Below, piece by piece: positions 32,576 through 40,870 of a DNA stretch of 64,000 bases. The stretch lies in NCBI GenBank assembly GCA_025057155.1, contig JANWYD010000007.1:186001-250000 (forward strand), given 5' to 3'. The notes under the pieces were generated by a model. That model was not told the DNA's origin. It saw nothing but the letters and a program-made list of their open reading frames with translations, and did no database searches. Origin of the DNA: Chloroflexaceae bacterium. GTDB taxonomy: Bacteria; Chloroflexota; Chloroflexia; Chloroflexales; Chloroflexaceae. Every line of letters begins with the position of its first letter. Position 1 is the stretch's first letter. The position numbers and the translations under genes were made by a program.

Positions 32576-33187
32576 CTACCCCTGGGAGGTCGCGTCTTCT
32601 TCGGGCGTGGCCGTCTCCCACTGAACACGCTGCACGCGCGGCGGGCGCTCCAGGCGCTCGACGCCCAGCACCATGCGCCGCACCACCCGCAGCGTGTCGC
32701 CGATGAAGCGTTGCCCGTCGCGAATGGGGAAGGCGAAGCGCAGCGGGCCAACCTTTGCCGCCACGCTGAGCACGTTGTTCGGGAAGAGCGCAATCTGGTC
32801 GCTCACATCGCTCAGGACCGCCGTAAGCAGCGCCTGGGCGTTCTCGGTGACAGTGGTTCCGGGCGGCGGCATGAGCACGTTGAGCGTCAACTGGCGCGCT
32901 ATCTCGATGTGGCTCTGCACGCGGATCTCGCCTTCGCCGCGAATGATAGCCTGGCACGCCAGGCGCTGCCCATTGGCCAGGCGCGCCTCGGAGAGCCAGG
33001 CGCGCTCGATCTCGCTGGGCGGGCTGAGGTGCTCGCTCCCGGCGAGCACCTGGCAGCGACAGGCCTGACATGTGCCGATATTGTCGCACAGAAACCCGAT
33101 ATGGGCGGCGTTGCGCCGGCCAACGTTCAGCAGCCGCTCGCCCACCTTCGCTTCCATTGGCACGTCGTTCAAGATGACCGTAGGCAC
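32576..33187 (-). CDS. [2Fe-2S] ferredoxin-like protein with extra C-terminal domain
   Basis: 203 residues. The first 95 are an adrenodoxin-type ferredoxin domain: LCDNIGTCQACRCQ (C-x5-C-x2-C) and a distal LACQ supply four cluster ligands. The second half (VLMPPPGTTVTENAQALL, ALFPNNVLSVAAKVGPLRFAFPIRDGQRFIGDTLRVVRRMVLG) is not a reductase module and was not recognised; it has amphipathic stretches. Adrenodoxin-like ferredoxins with extra domains occur as chlorosome envelope proteins (CsmI/J/X of green sulfur bacteria), so a chlorosome or membrane association is one hypothesis. The GTG start at 33187 has AAGGAG upstream. Confidence 0.75.
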   Translation of the reverse strand: MPTVILNDVPMEAKVGERLLNVGRRNAAHIGFLCDNIGTCQACRCQVLAGSEHLSPPSEIERAWLSEARLANGQRLACQAIIRGEGEIRVQSHIEIARQLTLNVLMPPPGTTVTENAQALLTAVLSDVSDQIALFPNNVLSVAAKVGPLRFAFPIRDGQRFIGDTLRVVRRMVLGVERLERPPRVQRVQWETATPEEDATSQG

Positions 33188-33272
33188 GCAAACTCCTTCT
33201 GTATTCAGTGGATGCTTCTGGCTGTCGGTAGCAGGCAACTTTCCAGGTTGCCTACGAGGTCATACCACATCC

Positions 33273-34292
33273 CTACACCACCTCAATCTGCTCCGGGCCG
33301 CCATATACGGCCCACCAGGGACTGGCGCCCTGGCTTACGGCCTGGTTAAGGGTCTGGAGATTCCGCACGCCGCGGTCCTCCAGCCAGGCTTCGAGGGCCG
33401 CCAGACCCTGGCGTCCGTAGACGGGCAGGCTCTCCTGCCAGATGGCGCGGCCGCAGAGCAGCCCGGCGAACGGCACATCGGACTCGCCGGCCAGTTCGAT
33501 CGTTTCGGTCAATACGTCAATGCTCATGCCGGCGCTGAGGTAGATAAAGGGCTTGCGGGCCGCGCTGGCGGCCTGGCGGAACAGCTCCCTGGCCTCCTCG
33601 CGATCATAGGCTTTTTCGCCGCGAAAGGCGCGCATGCCCTCCACATACTGTGCCAGCACCGGCACTTCAACCATCAGCACGTCTACCTGGTATTGGGGCT
33701 TCGAGAACTCCTCCATCGCAGCGCTGACGTAGCGCGGCTTGACGCGGGCGAACTCCAGCGAGCGGATGTCCAGACGGTCATCGTAGGCGATCGGTTCGAG
33801 AAACAGGGCCATATCGTTCGCAGCGCACTCCGCCCCCACCCGCTCGACGAAAACGTGCTTGGCCTCGTTGATTCGCGGATCATCGAAGGGATTGTAGTAC
33901 AGCAAGAGCTTGATCGCGTTCGCCCCGGCCTCCTTCAAGCGCCGAACGTTCCACAGGTCGAGCAGCGCGGGCAGCCGACCGCGCGCGTTCGTATCATAGC
34001 CGCTCTTCTCGTAGGCGAGCAGCACGCCCGTCGCGGGCGCGCGCTGGGCAAGAGCGGGAAGGCCGTACTCCGGGTCCATCAGGATCGCACTTGCGTAACG
34101 CGACAGAATGCGCGTGACCGCGATCTTGAACTCCGTCAACAGCCCATCGTCACCCTGCCGGTCCCGGACCCTGGCAATCGCGTTTTTCAGCGAGCCGCGT
34201 TGATCCATCGCCGCAGCGGCAATGATGCCACGCTCGTCCGCGCAGGCCTGAATCCCCTCGAACTTGCCTCGCGTGATGGTCATTCTGGCCAT
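33273..34292 (-). CDS. lacD: LacD-type class I aldolase (tagatose/fructose-bisphosphate)
   Basis: 339 residues, typical of the DeoC/LacD family. AAAAMDQRGSLKNAI and LMDPEYGLPA at the N-terminus, NAIKLLLYYNPF (the active-site Lys is in IKLL) and LFLEPIAYD and FIYLSAGMSIDVL are conserved LacD blocks. The enzyme splits tagatose-1,6- or fructose-1,6-bisphosphate. The start ATG at 34292 is preceded by AAGGTGGG. It is next to the [2Fe-2S] gene on the same strand, about 85 bases apart. Confidence 0.9.
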   Translation of the reverse strand: MARMTITRGKFEGIQACADERGIIAAAAMDQRGSLKNAIARVRDRQGDDGLLTEFKIAVTRILSRYASAILMDPEYGLPALAQRAPATGVLLAYEKSGYDTNARGRLPALLDLWNVRRLKEAGANAIKLLLYYNPFDDPRINEAKHVFVERVGAECAANDMALFLEPIAYDDRLDIRSLEFARVKPRYVSAAMEEFSKPQYQVDVLMVEVPVLAQYVEGMRAFRGEKAYDREEARELFRQAASAARKPFIYLSAGMSIDVLTETIELAGESDVPFAGLLCGRAIWQESLPVYGRQGLAALEAWLEDRGVRNLQTLNQAVSQGASPWWAVYGGPEQIEVV

Positions 34293-34690
34293 GGTTTAGT
34301 CTTCCCACCTTACTTGCGTTGAAACCATTATCCAGACGAGCGTTACAACGCTATTCGAGAATGATCCCGCAGGTAGGCGCAGCAGAGCGGCAAACCGGCT
34401 TGCCTCGCGTCCCCGCCGCAAACGTTCGTCCGCCTGAGAGGATGGCGACGAGAGGCCGACACCCTTCAGCTTTCATCTGCCACCTGGAAAAGAGAGTGTC
34501 TGGGAACGACTATGCTCTTCCAGAAAACCTCTTCACTCTCGACGCGGAGTATTCAGGAGGGCCTGCCCTCTCTCAGGAACGTCGCAACGATAGTTAAACA
34601 TGCCAGACGCACCGACCGTGGAGTATATGACAATTATACCTGAAATAGCACGAAACGTGGTGCAGCGCGTCACGGCGAGCAGCGATGTGG
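34293..34690. other. Divergent intergenic region, no gene seen
   Basis: About 400 bp between the aldolase (minus) and the small membrane protein (plus). It holds no supported ORF; the AT-rich stretch 34600-34640 (GAGTATATGACAATTATACC) is a plausible promoter zone for either side. Confidence 0.4.
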
Positions 34691-34696
34691 TACAAT
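34691..34696 (+). promoter_or_regulatory. Putative -10 box of the small membrane protein gene
   Basis: TACAAT in the context GATGTGGTACAATAG, the same extended -10 form found before the MFS gene at 1405. The start codon lies 45 bases downstream. Confidence 0.5.
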
Positions 34697-34740
34697 AGAA
34701 ATGCCTATGCACAGCTAACACCAGCAACTCTGGAGGACCT

Positions 34741-34911
34741 ATGAAGCAGGCAGTTGGCGCCGTAACGTTTCTGCTCGGGCTGGTCTTTGGGTTGATCGGC
34801 GGCGCGGCATTGCTGGCGTATGCCTACCAGGCCGCTGGCCTCTACCCGCCCGATGATGCGACGATCAAGTTCATCGCCCGCGAGCGGGGGTGGCTTCGCG
34901 ACGATGTGTAG
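34741..34911 (+). CDS. Small membrane protein (56 aa)
   Basis: MKQAVGAVTFLLGLVFGLIG starts a short protein with one strong TM helix (residues 4-27) containing a small-residue run (GLIGGAALLAYAY), then a short soluble tail (PPDDATIKFIARERGWLRDDV). GGAGGACCT directly precedes the ATG and a -10 box is at 34691, so expression looks real. It is not assigned to a family. It lies upstream of the acyl-CoA synthetase gene, 102 bases apart. Confidence 0.75.
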   Translation: MKQAVGAVTFLLGLVFGLIGGAALLAYAYQAAGLYPPDDATIKFIARERGWLRDDV

Positions 34912-35013
34912 CCGTTGAGGGAATGCCGCCGGCAATCGCCCGAACCCGGAGGTTGTCGCGCGCAGGCGCATTCCCCCGCGTCATAAGCGCGTAACAGCAC
35001 GAGGAGGTGCCTG

Positions 35014-36756
35014 ATGGAGAAGCCCTGGCTATCGGCTTATGAGAAGGGCGTTCCGCCGACGCTTACCTATCCCAACCTGACTCTGAACGAACTGCTGCTC
35101 AACGCAGCGCGGACCTACCCTGACAAAACCGCCACCAACTTTGTGCTCAAGTATATGCTCGGCGGCCGCTACACCGTTGGCGGGCGGTTGACCTACAAGC
35201 AACTCAACGAACTGGTTGATCGCCTGGCCACGGCCCTCTACCAGCTCGGAGTGCGCAAAGGCGAACGGGTGGCGATAATGCTGCCGAACTCGCCCCAGTA
35301 CATCATCGCCTTCTTCGCCGCCATGCGCATCGGCGCAATTGTGGTCAATGTCAACCCCACCTATACCAGCCGTGAGTTGCAGTTCCAGCTCAGTGATGCC
35401 GGCGCCGAAACGATCATTCTCCTCAATCTCTTCTGGCCGCGGTTGCGCGAGGTCCGCAGCGAGACGCCGCTGAAACGCGTTATCGTGGCTTATATTTACG
35501 ACACTCTGGGCTTCCCCTCGAACTTCCTGGTGCGCAGCGCGCAGAAGCGCACCCCTGAGTGGGTGGACGTGCTGCCCGAGCAGGACACCTTCTTCTTCCA
35601 GCATCTTCTGGAGAAGTATGGCCCCACTCCGCCCAAGGTAACGGTGTCCCCTGACGATACCGCCCTCTTCCAGTACACCGGCGGCACCACCGGCTTGCCC
35701 AAGGCGGCCATGCTCACCCATCGCAACCTGATCGCCAATGTGCACCAGGTCAATGCCTGGCTGCCCAGCGGCCGCCCCGGCGGCGAAAAGATGATGGCGG
35801 CCATTCCCTTTTTCCATGTCTATGGCATGACCGTGGCGATGCTCTACTCGATCCATCTGGGATCCGAGATTATCATTGTGCCCAACCCCCGTCCGATTGA
35901 CAATGTGATGAACGTCATGCAGAAGGAACGGGCGACGCTTTATCCGGGCGTGCCGGCGATGTACATTGGCATTGTCAATCATAAGGATGTCGCGAAGTAC
36001 GATCTGCGCAGCATCAAGGCCTGTATCTCCGGCTCCGCGCCGCTGCCGATGGAGATCCAGGAGCGCTTCGGCCAGATTACCGGCGGACGGCTGGTGGAGG
36101 GCTTCGGCATGACCGAGGCCAGCCCCGTTACCCACTGCAACCCCGTCTTCGGCAAGCGCAAGGCCGGCAGCATCGGCGTGCCCCTGCCCGATACCGACGC
36201 CAAGATCATCGATCTGGAGACCGGCGAACCCTTGCCCTTCGATGGCGAAACCCAGGGCGAGCTGTGCGTGCGCGGCCCGCAGGTGATGAAGGGCTACTGG
36301 AACCGCCCCGACGAGACCGCGGCCACGATTGACGCCGAGGGCTGGCTGCATACCGGCGATATCTGCAAGGTCGATCCCGAGGGCTACTTCTACGTTGTGG
36401 ACCGGAAGAAGGACATGATTAACGTCTCGGGCTTGAAGGTGTTGCCCCGCGACGTGGAAGAGGTGCTCTTCATGCACCCCAAGGTGCTTGAAGCCGTGGT
36501 GGCGGGCATTCCCAACCCCACCCGCGGCGATGATACGGTCAAGGCCTATATCGTGCCCAAGCCCGGTGAGAACCCCACGGTCGAGGAGATTAAAGAGTTC
36601 TGCAAGCTCCACCTGGCCCCCTACAAGGTGCCGCGTGAGGTGGAGTTCCGTACCGAGCTGCCCAAGACTATGGTCGGCAAGGTGCTGCGGCGCCAGTTGG
36701 TTGAAGAAGAGAAGGCCAAACAGGCCGCCGGAACCACCGCGACCGCTACGGCCTGA
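35014..36756 (+). CDS. Long-chain acyl-CoA synthetase (FadD-like)
   Basis: 580 residues, the full size of fatty acyl-CoA ligases. The P-loop YTGGTTGLPKAAMLTH, the A4/A5 motif GFGMTEASP, the adenylation hinge GWLHTGDI and DRKKDMINVSG, and the C-terminal lysine region (LPKTMVGKVLRRQL) are all intact. The enzyme converts fatty acids to acyl-CoA with ATP via an acyl-adenylate. AGGAGGTGCCTG precedes the ATG. Confidence 0.95.
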   Translation: MEKPWLSAYEKGVPPTLTYPNLTLNELLLNAARTYPDKTATNFVLKYMLGGRYTVGGRLTYKQLNELVDRLATALYQLGVRKGERVAIMLPNSPQYIIAFFAAMRIGAIVVNVNPTYTSRELQFQLSDAGAETIILLNLFWPRLREVRSETPLKRVIVAYIYDTLGFPSNFLVRSAQKRTPEWVDVLPEQDTFFFQHLLEKYGPTPPKVTVSPDDTALFQYTGGTTGLPKAAMLTHRNLIANVHQVNAWLPSGRPGGEKMMAAIPFFHVYGMTVAMLYSIHLGSEIIIVPNPRPIDNVMNVMQKERATLYPGVPAMYIGIVNHKDVAKYDLRSIKACISGSAPLPMEIQERFGQITGGRLVEGFGMTEASPVTHCNPVFGKRKAGSIGVPLPDTDAKIIDLETGEPLPFDGETQGELCVRGPQVMKGYWNRPDETAATIDAEGWLHTGDICKVDPEGYFYVVDRKKDMINVSGLKVLPRDVEEVLFMHPKVLEAVVAGIPNPTRGDDTVKAYIVPKPGENPTVEEIKEFCKLHLAPYKVPREVEFRTELPKTMVGKVLRRQLVEEEKAKQAAGTTATATA

Positions 36757-36819
36757 TGGCAACGGCAGAGCCAGGGCGAGGCGCGATTCGCGCCTCGCTC
36801 TGGCTTCACTGTGTTCTCG

Positions 36820-37260
36820 CTATCGGTCGTTGCTCTCCTGCTGGATCGTGATCACCCGCACGTTCGTATCGCCGGACAGCAGACTGAGCACAGTGGTGAC
36901 GAACGAGATCACCAGCCCGCCCCAGAATGCATCCCAGAAGCTGTCAATGCGAAAAGCGATGTGGAGTTGATCCGCCAGAGCCGAGGTCAGGCCCAGCAGG
37001 ATCGCGTTGATGACCAGCCCGAAGAGGCCAAGGGTGAGGATCACCAGCGGGCAGGTCAGCAGATAGAGCAGTGGGCGCAGCAGGGCGTTGAGCAGGCCGA
37101 AGATCAGGGCGACCACCCCGATGTGCCAGCCGGGGCCGCTGAAGTGGATGCCCGGCACGATCCAGACGGCGACGAAAATGGCCAGGGAACTGATAAGCCA
37201 GCGGAGAATGAGCCGCTGCCATGCCGGGCGCGCTGGCGCCGGGATCTGCTGGGGATTCAT
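36820..37260 (-). CDS. Phage-holin-family IV-like small membrane protein (4 TM)
   Basis: 146 residues with four hydrophobic helices: LILRWLISSLAIFVAVWIVPGI, HIGVVALIFGLLNALLRPLLYLL, CPLVILTLGLFGLVINAILLGL, SFWDAFWGGLVISFVTTVLSLL. This is the profile of the mycobacterial 4-TM 'holin' family, which is widespread in non-phage settings; no lysis gene is nearby. The start at 37260 is chosen from AGGAGCC upstream; the track's longer frame runs into repeat DNA. Function unknown. Confidence 0.85.
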   Translation of the reverse strand: MNPQQIPAPARPAWQRLILRWLISSLAIFVAVWIVPGIHFSGPGWHIGVVALIFGLLNALLRPLLYLLTCPLVILTLGLFGLVINAILLGLTSALADQLHIAFRIDSFWDAFWGGLVISFVTTVLSLLSGDTNVRVITIQQESNDR

Positions 37261-37439
37261 AGAAGTCAGGCTCCTGTGGCCTCCTGCTGCGACGAAGCGT
37301 GGCGTATGCGCCTCATGGCCCGCTTCCATGATACTATAACAAGCTGAAAAGAGGCGTTCCTGGAAGGAGCGGCCCTGATCTGGCGCAAGGTCCGCCTCCA
37401 GCGGGGGGATTGGGCCGGCATAGCTGCCTGATAATGTCA

Positions 37440-37481
37440 TTTTTTGTTGGTTGTGGCGGCTATGCTGCCACAACCAACGCA
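37440..37481. other. Hairpin next to family A copy 3
   Basis: TTTTTGTTGGTTGTGGC (37441-37457) pairs with GCCACAACCAACGCAAAA around GGCTATGCT. It is a symmetric stem that would form in either strand, ending in T-rich and A-rich flanks, so it could end transcription from both sides. Confidence 0.45.
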
Positions 37482-37498
37482 AAACCCGGGGGATTGGG

Positions 37499-37664
37499 TT
37501 CTCAGGTGCAGGGTTTTTCTGGCCCATGCTCGCGTCGCATGCACCATCCGGGGCATCGGGACGCCCAGCTCCACCCTCTCCTGCGCGCGGGAGAGGGGGG
37601 CGGGGGGTGGGGATCGTAAGCGCATAGGAATGCCGAAAACCGCTTCTCGCTCGAAAAACCCTAC
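37499..37664 (+). mobile_element. Family A MITE-like element, copy 3 (right end decayed)
   Basis: The left end TTCTCAGGTGCAGGGTTTTTC is intact. The right end stops at GAAAAACCCTAC and continues with TAAAGTCGG instead of ACCTGAGAA, so nine bases of the terminal inverted repeat are lost or replaced. The interior (GTAAGCGCATAGGAATGCCG, CATGCTCGCGTCGCATGC) matches copy 2. Confidence 0.75.
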
Positions 37665-37866
37665 TAAAGTCGGCCGTCCGCCTGTGCCGACGGCGGCATC
37701 CACGCCGGTGGACGCCCGGCGATTCGCCTGCCAGATGCAACTTCAGTCGCCAACCGCGTAACCCGAAGCGCCGTGTGGGTAATGCACAGGACCATGCGGG
37801 GAGACGGGGAAACCTGGCGCCCATACCTCCCGCCAACAGGCTATGCTCACATCAATACACCATCCG

Positions 37867-38652
37867 ATGAGCACCGACCTCCTTTCAACTCCGCTATTCG
37901 CCGCCGTGCAACGCAGCGCCGAAGCCGACGGCAAGGCCGCCTACTTCCGTCTGCATCGCCACCGTTTTGCAGCCATGCTGCGGGCGATGGGCGACATCGG
38001 CGGCGCGGAGGTGCTGGAAGTGGGCGTCACCCCCGGGCAGTTCACCGAGTTGCTCGTCGGCGCGGGCGCTCGCGTTCGCGGCGTTGACCTTGATCCCGAA
38101 CGGCGACAGGCGCTCTGGCAACGTCTCGGCGTCGAGGTGCGCCGCGCCAACCTGGAACGCGAGCCGCTGCCCTTCGCCGACGCCTGCGTTGACTGGGTGG
38201 TCTTCTCCGAAGTGCTCGAGCACCTGCTCTACTCGCCGCTGCCCGTACTGCGCGAGTTCTGGCGGGTGCTGCGTCCCGGCGGGCGCTTGCTTATCACTAC
38301 GCCGAACGAACTGTACCTCAAGAGCCGCCTGCGCACCATTCTGCGCGCCGCCCTCTGGCTCAGCCTGAGCACCCGCGACGAGTTCCGCCAGCAGATGCTG
38401 CTGGAGGGCGAGGCGCGCTACACCACCCACGCCCGCACCTACACCATGGGCGAGTTGACCTGGCTGGTGCAGCAGGCGGGCTTCCGCGTCATCCAGCGCC
38501 GCTTCGAGGCCCCCTGGGAGCGGGTGGGCCTCGAAGCGACCCGCCTGCGCACCGCCCCCCTCCGCGTGCTGGCCAAGGGCCTCTTCGCCGCCGCCACCGC
38601 TGCCGTCCCGCCGACGCGTTCGATGTTGCTGGTGGTGGGGCAGAGACCGTAG
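37867..38652 (+). CDS. Class I SAM-dependent methyltransferase
   Basis: 261 residues with a canonical Rossmann MTase core: VLEVGVTPGQFTELLVG is motif I (EVG-x-G-xF), VRGVDLDPERR motif II, DWVVFSEVLEHLL motif IV and LRPGGRLLITTPN motif VI. The region around YTTHARTYTMGELTWLVQQAGF is typical of ubiquinone/menaquinone-type or sugar MTases. The substrate cannot be inferred. Two starts are possible (37843 and 37867); no clear ribosome binding site separates them. Confidence 0.88.
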   Translation: MSTDLLSTPLFAAVQRSAEADGKAAYFRLHRHRFAAMLRAMGDIGGAEVLEVGVTPGQFTELLVGAGARVRGVDLDPERRQALWQRLGVEVRRANLEREPLPFADACVDWVVFSEVLEHLLYSPLPVLREFWRVLRPGGRLLITTPNELYLKSRLRTILRAALWLSLSTRDEFRQQMLLEGEARYTTHARTYTMGELTWLVQQAGFRVIQRRFEAPWERVGLEATRLRTAPLRVLAKGLFAAATAAVPPTRSMLLVVGQRP

Positions 38653-38788
38653 CCGCAAGGTCCGCCACCTTCTACGGCGCCCGCCCTGCCAGGTGAGCCG
38701 GCTATCCCTCGAACAACCTCGTTCCTGACGGCAGCCAGAACGGGATAAAAATAACGCGGAATCTCGGAAGAGATTCCGCGTTCCAATC

Positions 38789-38864
38789 TGGTGGAGCGAA
38801 GGGGATTCGAACCCCTGACCTCCTGCTTGCAAAGCAGGCGCTCTCCCAACTAAGCTACCGCCCC
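38789..38864 (-). tRNA. tRNA-Ala (anticodon UGC)
   Basis: A full cloverleaf is readable on the minus strand. The anticodon loop is CTTTGCAAG with TGC; the T-arm has GGTTCGAATCC; the acceptor stem carries the G3-U70 pair that identifies alanine. CCA is encoded at the 3' end (38789-38791). Confidence 0.95.
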
Positions 38865-39096
38865 GAGTCTCAGACTAGTCTTGGCGCCAGGCAACCCCAA
38901 TAGTTCCTCCACGGTTTTACAACCAGTTTGTGGAGGTGTAGAGGTGTGGAGATGCGAAGGTGAGGGCCAGACCATCAAGCTCTTCTGCGACGTGCCTGAG
39001 GTCATTCACGATCAATGGTTAGCCGGCGCCCTGATCAGCGAAAAGGCAAAAGGTAAAAGTGTGCGTCACCTTTCACCCTTTGCCTTTGCCAGACCC
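38865..39096. other. Spacer between tRNA-Ile and tRNA-Ala with TGGAGGTG repeat
   Basis: 232 bp without a gene. It holds a TGGAGGTG tandem tract at about 38932-38955. The inverted sequence AAAAGGCAAAAGGTAAAAGTG / CACCTTTCACCCTTTGCC-type lies around 39040-39090 and may form a hairpin. A promoter for tRNA-Ala could be here. Confidence 0.4.
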
Positions 39097-39173
<77 letters not shown>

Positions 39174-39220
39174 CTGCACCACTGCCGAGTATAGCACACG
39201 GCAGGGGGGGTGTCAAATCC

Positions 39221-39472
39221 TTAGTCCGTCTCCAGTTCAGCCTGCAGAGCGTTAATGGCGATGCGCACCTGGCGCGCCCGCTCTTCGAGGGTGGCGACCA
39301 TAGCCCGCGCAGCGGACAACCGCGCGGCGCGCGCCCCCGCGACGGCGCCTGCCGGCACCTGTTCGGCCTCCAGGCGCTGAACCGATTGCCGGGCCAGTTC
39401 GATGCTTGGCGTGAGCGAGGCGAGTCGCTGGCTAAGTTGCGCGACCCGGCTGTGGAAGAAGCTCTCGGTCAT
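39221..39472 (-). CDS. Small coiled-coil protein of unknown function
   Basis: 83 residues. It is almost entirely alpha-helical (QLSQRLASLTPSIELARQSVQRLEAEQV, ARAMVATLEERARQVRIAINALQAEL) with heptad-like spacing and no TM segment. The start at 39472 has GGAGGGGAG about 13 bases upstream; an upstream ATG at 39508 would instead place that element inside the gene. Upstream lies the perfect palindrome GGCCCCATCATCA (39501-39528). No known family recognised. Confidence 0.55.
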   Translation of the reverse strand: MTESFFHSRVAQLSQRLASLTPSIELARQSVQRLEAEQVPAGAVAGARAARLSAARAMVATLEERARQVRIAINALQAELETD

Positions 39473-39500
39473 AGGCTGATAGTTCTCCCCTCCATTGAGC

Positions 39501-39528
39501 GGCCCCATCATCAGGTGATGATGGGGCC
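39501..39528. promoter_or_regulatory. Perfect 13-bp-stem palindrome before the coiled-coil gene
   Basis: GGCCCCATCATCA-GG-TGATGATGGGGCC. It sits 29 bases upstream of the start codon chosen at 39472; it could attenuate expression or be an operator. No T-run follows. Confidence 0.4.
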
Positions 39529-39735
39529 ATGTCACGCTCCTGTGCAATGAGTGATGGCGCTGGCGCGATCCTGGATTGTAGGTTGCGGATTGAGCGTATA
39601 TCTGGATATGCCTGGCGTCATGCTCCTTCTTGCGCCAGCGTCATGAAATGCATTGCTTATAGTATACCACAATCATCCGCCTTTTGCACAGGTTGCGAAC
39701 AGGAAAATGGTGCGAAAGGTGTTCAAAGAGGGGGG

Positions 39736-39764
39736 GGTCTGGGAGGGCCTGGCCCTCCCAGACC
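39736..39764. repeat. GGTCTGGG hairpin at the 3' end of the AcuI-like gene
   Basis: GGTCTGGGAGGGCC-T-GGCCCTCCCAGACC, a perfect 14-bp stem. It lies 28 bases downstream of the minus-strand oxidoreductase gene and is followed by a second small hairpin (GGGGAACCCGACGTTCCC). The degenerate copy is at 15392, and a related pair stands at 50019-50066. Confidence 0.6.
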
Positions 39765-39792
39765 CTGCGGGGAACCCGACGTTCCCTATTCT

Positions 39793-40788
39793 TCATGCGT
39801 TCACATCCACCACGATGCGCCCGCGCACCTGGCCCTGGGTGATGGTCTCGCTGTACTCCGGCACGGCCGACATCGGAATCACCTGGGTGAGCCGATCAAT
39901 CAGCTCGCCGGGGAGGTCGCGGGCGATGCGCGCCCAGGCTTCACGGCGCTGTTCGGGGGGGACCATCACCGACTCGACGCCAATAAGTTGCACGCCCCGC
40001 AGGATGAAGGGGAAGACCGAGGTGGTAAATTCGGCCCCGCCGGCGTTGCCGCAGGCCGCCACGACGCCGTAGTAGGCCACTGAGCGGAAGATGCCCCCCA
40101 GCACCGCGCCGCCTACCGTGTCCACCGCTCCGGCCCAGCGTTCGCTCTCCAACGGGCGGCCTGGCGCGGTCAGCACGGCGCGGTCAATCACCGAGGCGGC
40201 CCCCAGGCTCTTGAGATACTCTTCTTCCTGGAGCCGCCCGGTGGCGGCTACTACCTGATAGCCAGCGCGGGCCAGCAGGGCCACGGCCACGCTGCCCACG
40301 CCCCCCGCGGCGCCCGTCACCAGCACTTCGCGCCCGCCGGGCCGCACCCCGTGACGCTCCAGCGCCTGCACGCATAGCATGGCGGTAAAGCCGGCTGTGC
40401 CGATGGCCATGGCCTGGCGCAGGCTCATCCCCTCCGGCAGCGGCACCAGCCAGTCGGCCTTGACCCGGTTGAGCTGGCTGTAGCCGCCCCAGTGCCGCTC
40501 GCCAACCCCCCAGCCGGTCAGCACCACCTGGTCGCCCGGCTTGTACTGCGGCGAAGCTGACTCGACCACCGTGCCGGCGAAGTCAATGCCCGGAGCCATG
40601 GGCGTTGAACGCAGGATCTTGCCCTTCCCCGTAACCGCCAGCCCGTCCTTGAAGTTCAGCGTTGAGTACGCGACCCGCACCAGCACCTCGCCAGGCGGAA
40701 GGTCGCTCACCGGCACGTCACGCACCTCGACGCGGCGCGACCCGCCGCTCTCGTCCACCACCAGGGCGCGAAAGGTCTCGTCGCTCAT
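39793..40788 (-). CDS. AcuI/YhdH-type zinc-free MDR oxidoreductase
   Basis: 331 residues of the medium-chain reductase family without zinc-ligand cysteines. APGIDFAGTVVESASP, GERHWGGYSQLNRVKADWLVPLPEG and VLVTGAAGGVGSVAVALLARAGYQVVAATGR (NADPH-binding GxGGVG-like) mark the AcuI/YhdH/YhfP branch, whose best known member reduces acryloyl-CoA with NADPH. The start at 40788 has AAGGAGG. It has its own promoter, divergent from the VOC gene. Confidence 0.88.
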   Translation of the reverse strand: MSDETFRALVVDESGGSRRVEVRDVPVSDLPPGEVLVRVAYSTLNFKDGLAVTGKGKILRSTPMAPGIDFAGTVVESASPQYKPGDQVVLTGWGVGERHWGGYSQLNRVKADWLVPLPEGMSLRQAMAIGTAGFTAMLCVQALERHGVRPGGREVLVTGAAGGVGSVAVALLARAGYQVVAATGRLQEEEYLKSLGAASVIDRAVLTAPGRPLESERWAGAVDTVGGAVLGGIFRSVAYYGVVAACGNAGGAEFTTSVFPFILRGVQLIGVESVMVPPEQRREAWARIARDLPGELIDRLTQVIPMSAVPEYSETITQGQVRGRIVVDVNA

Positions 40789-40813
40789 GTTGTCCTCCTT
40801 GACACGTTGCTGG

Positions 40814-40842
40814 ATTATAATAGAGCCGTGTCGCTTTGCCAA
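40814..40842 (-). promoter_or_regulatory. Promoter of the AcuI-like gene
   Basis: On the minus strand TTGGCA (complement of 40837-40842) and TATAAT (complement of 40814-40819) are spaced by 17 bases, a near-consensus sigma-70 promoter. The start codon is 26 bases downstream. Confidence 0.7.
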
Positions 40843-40870
40843 CTTCGCCAGATTGGGATGGAGCAAGCCC

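Noticed and set aside
36820-37260. Prophage remnant based on the holin-like protein
   Set aside because: No other phage gene is nearby, and this 4-TM family is widespread outside phages.
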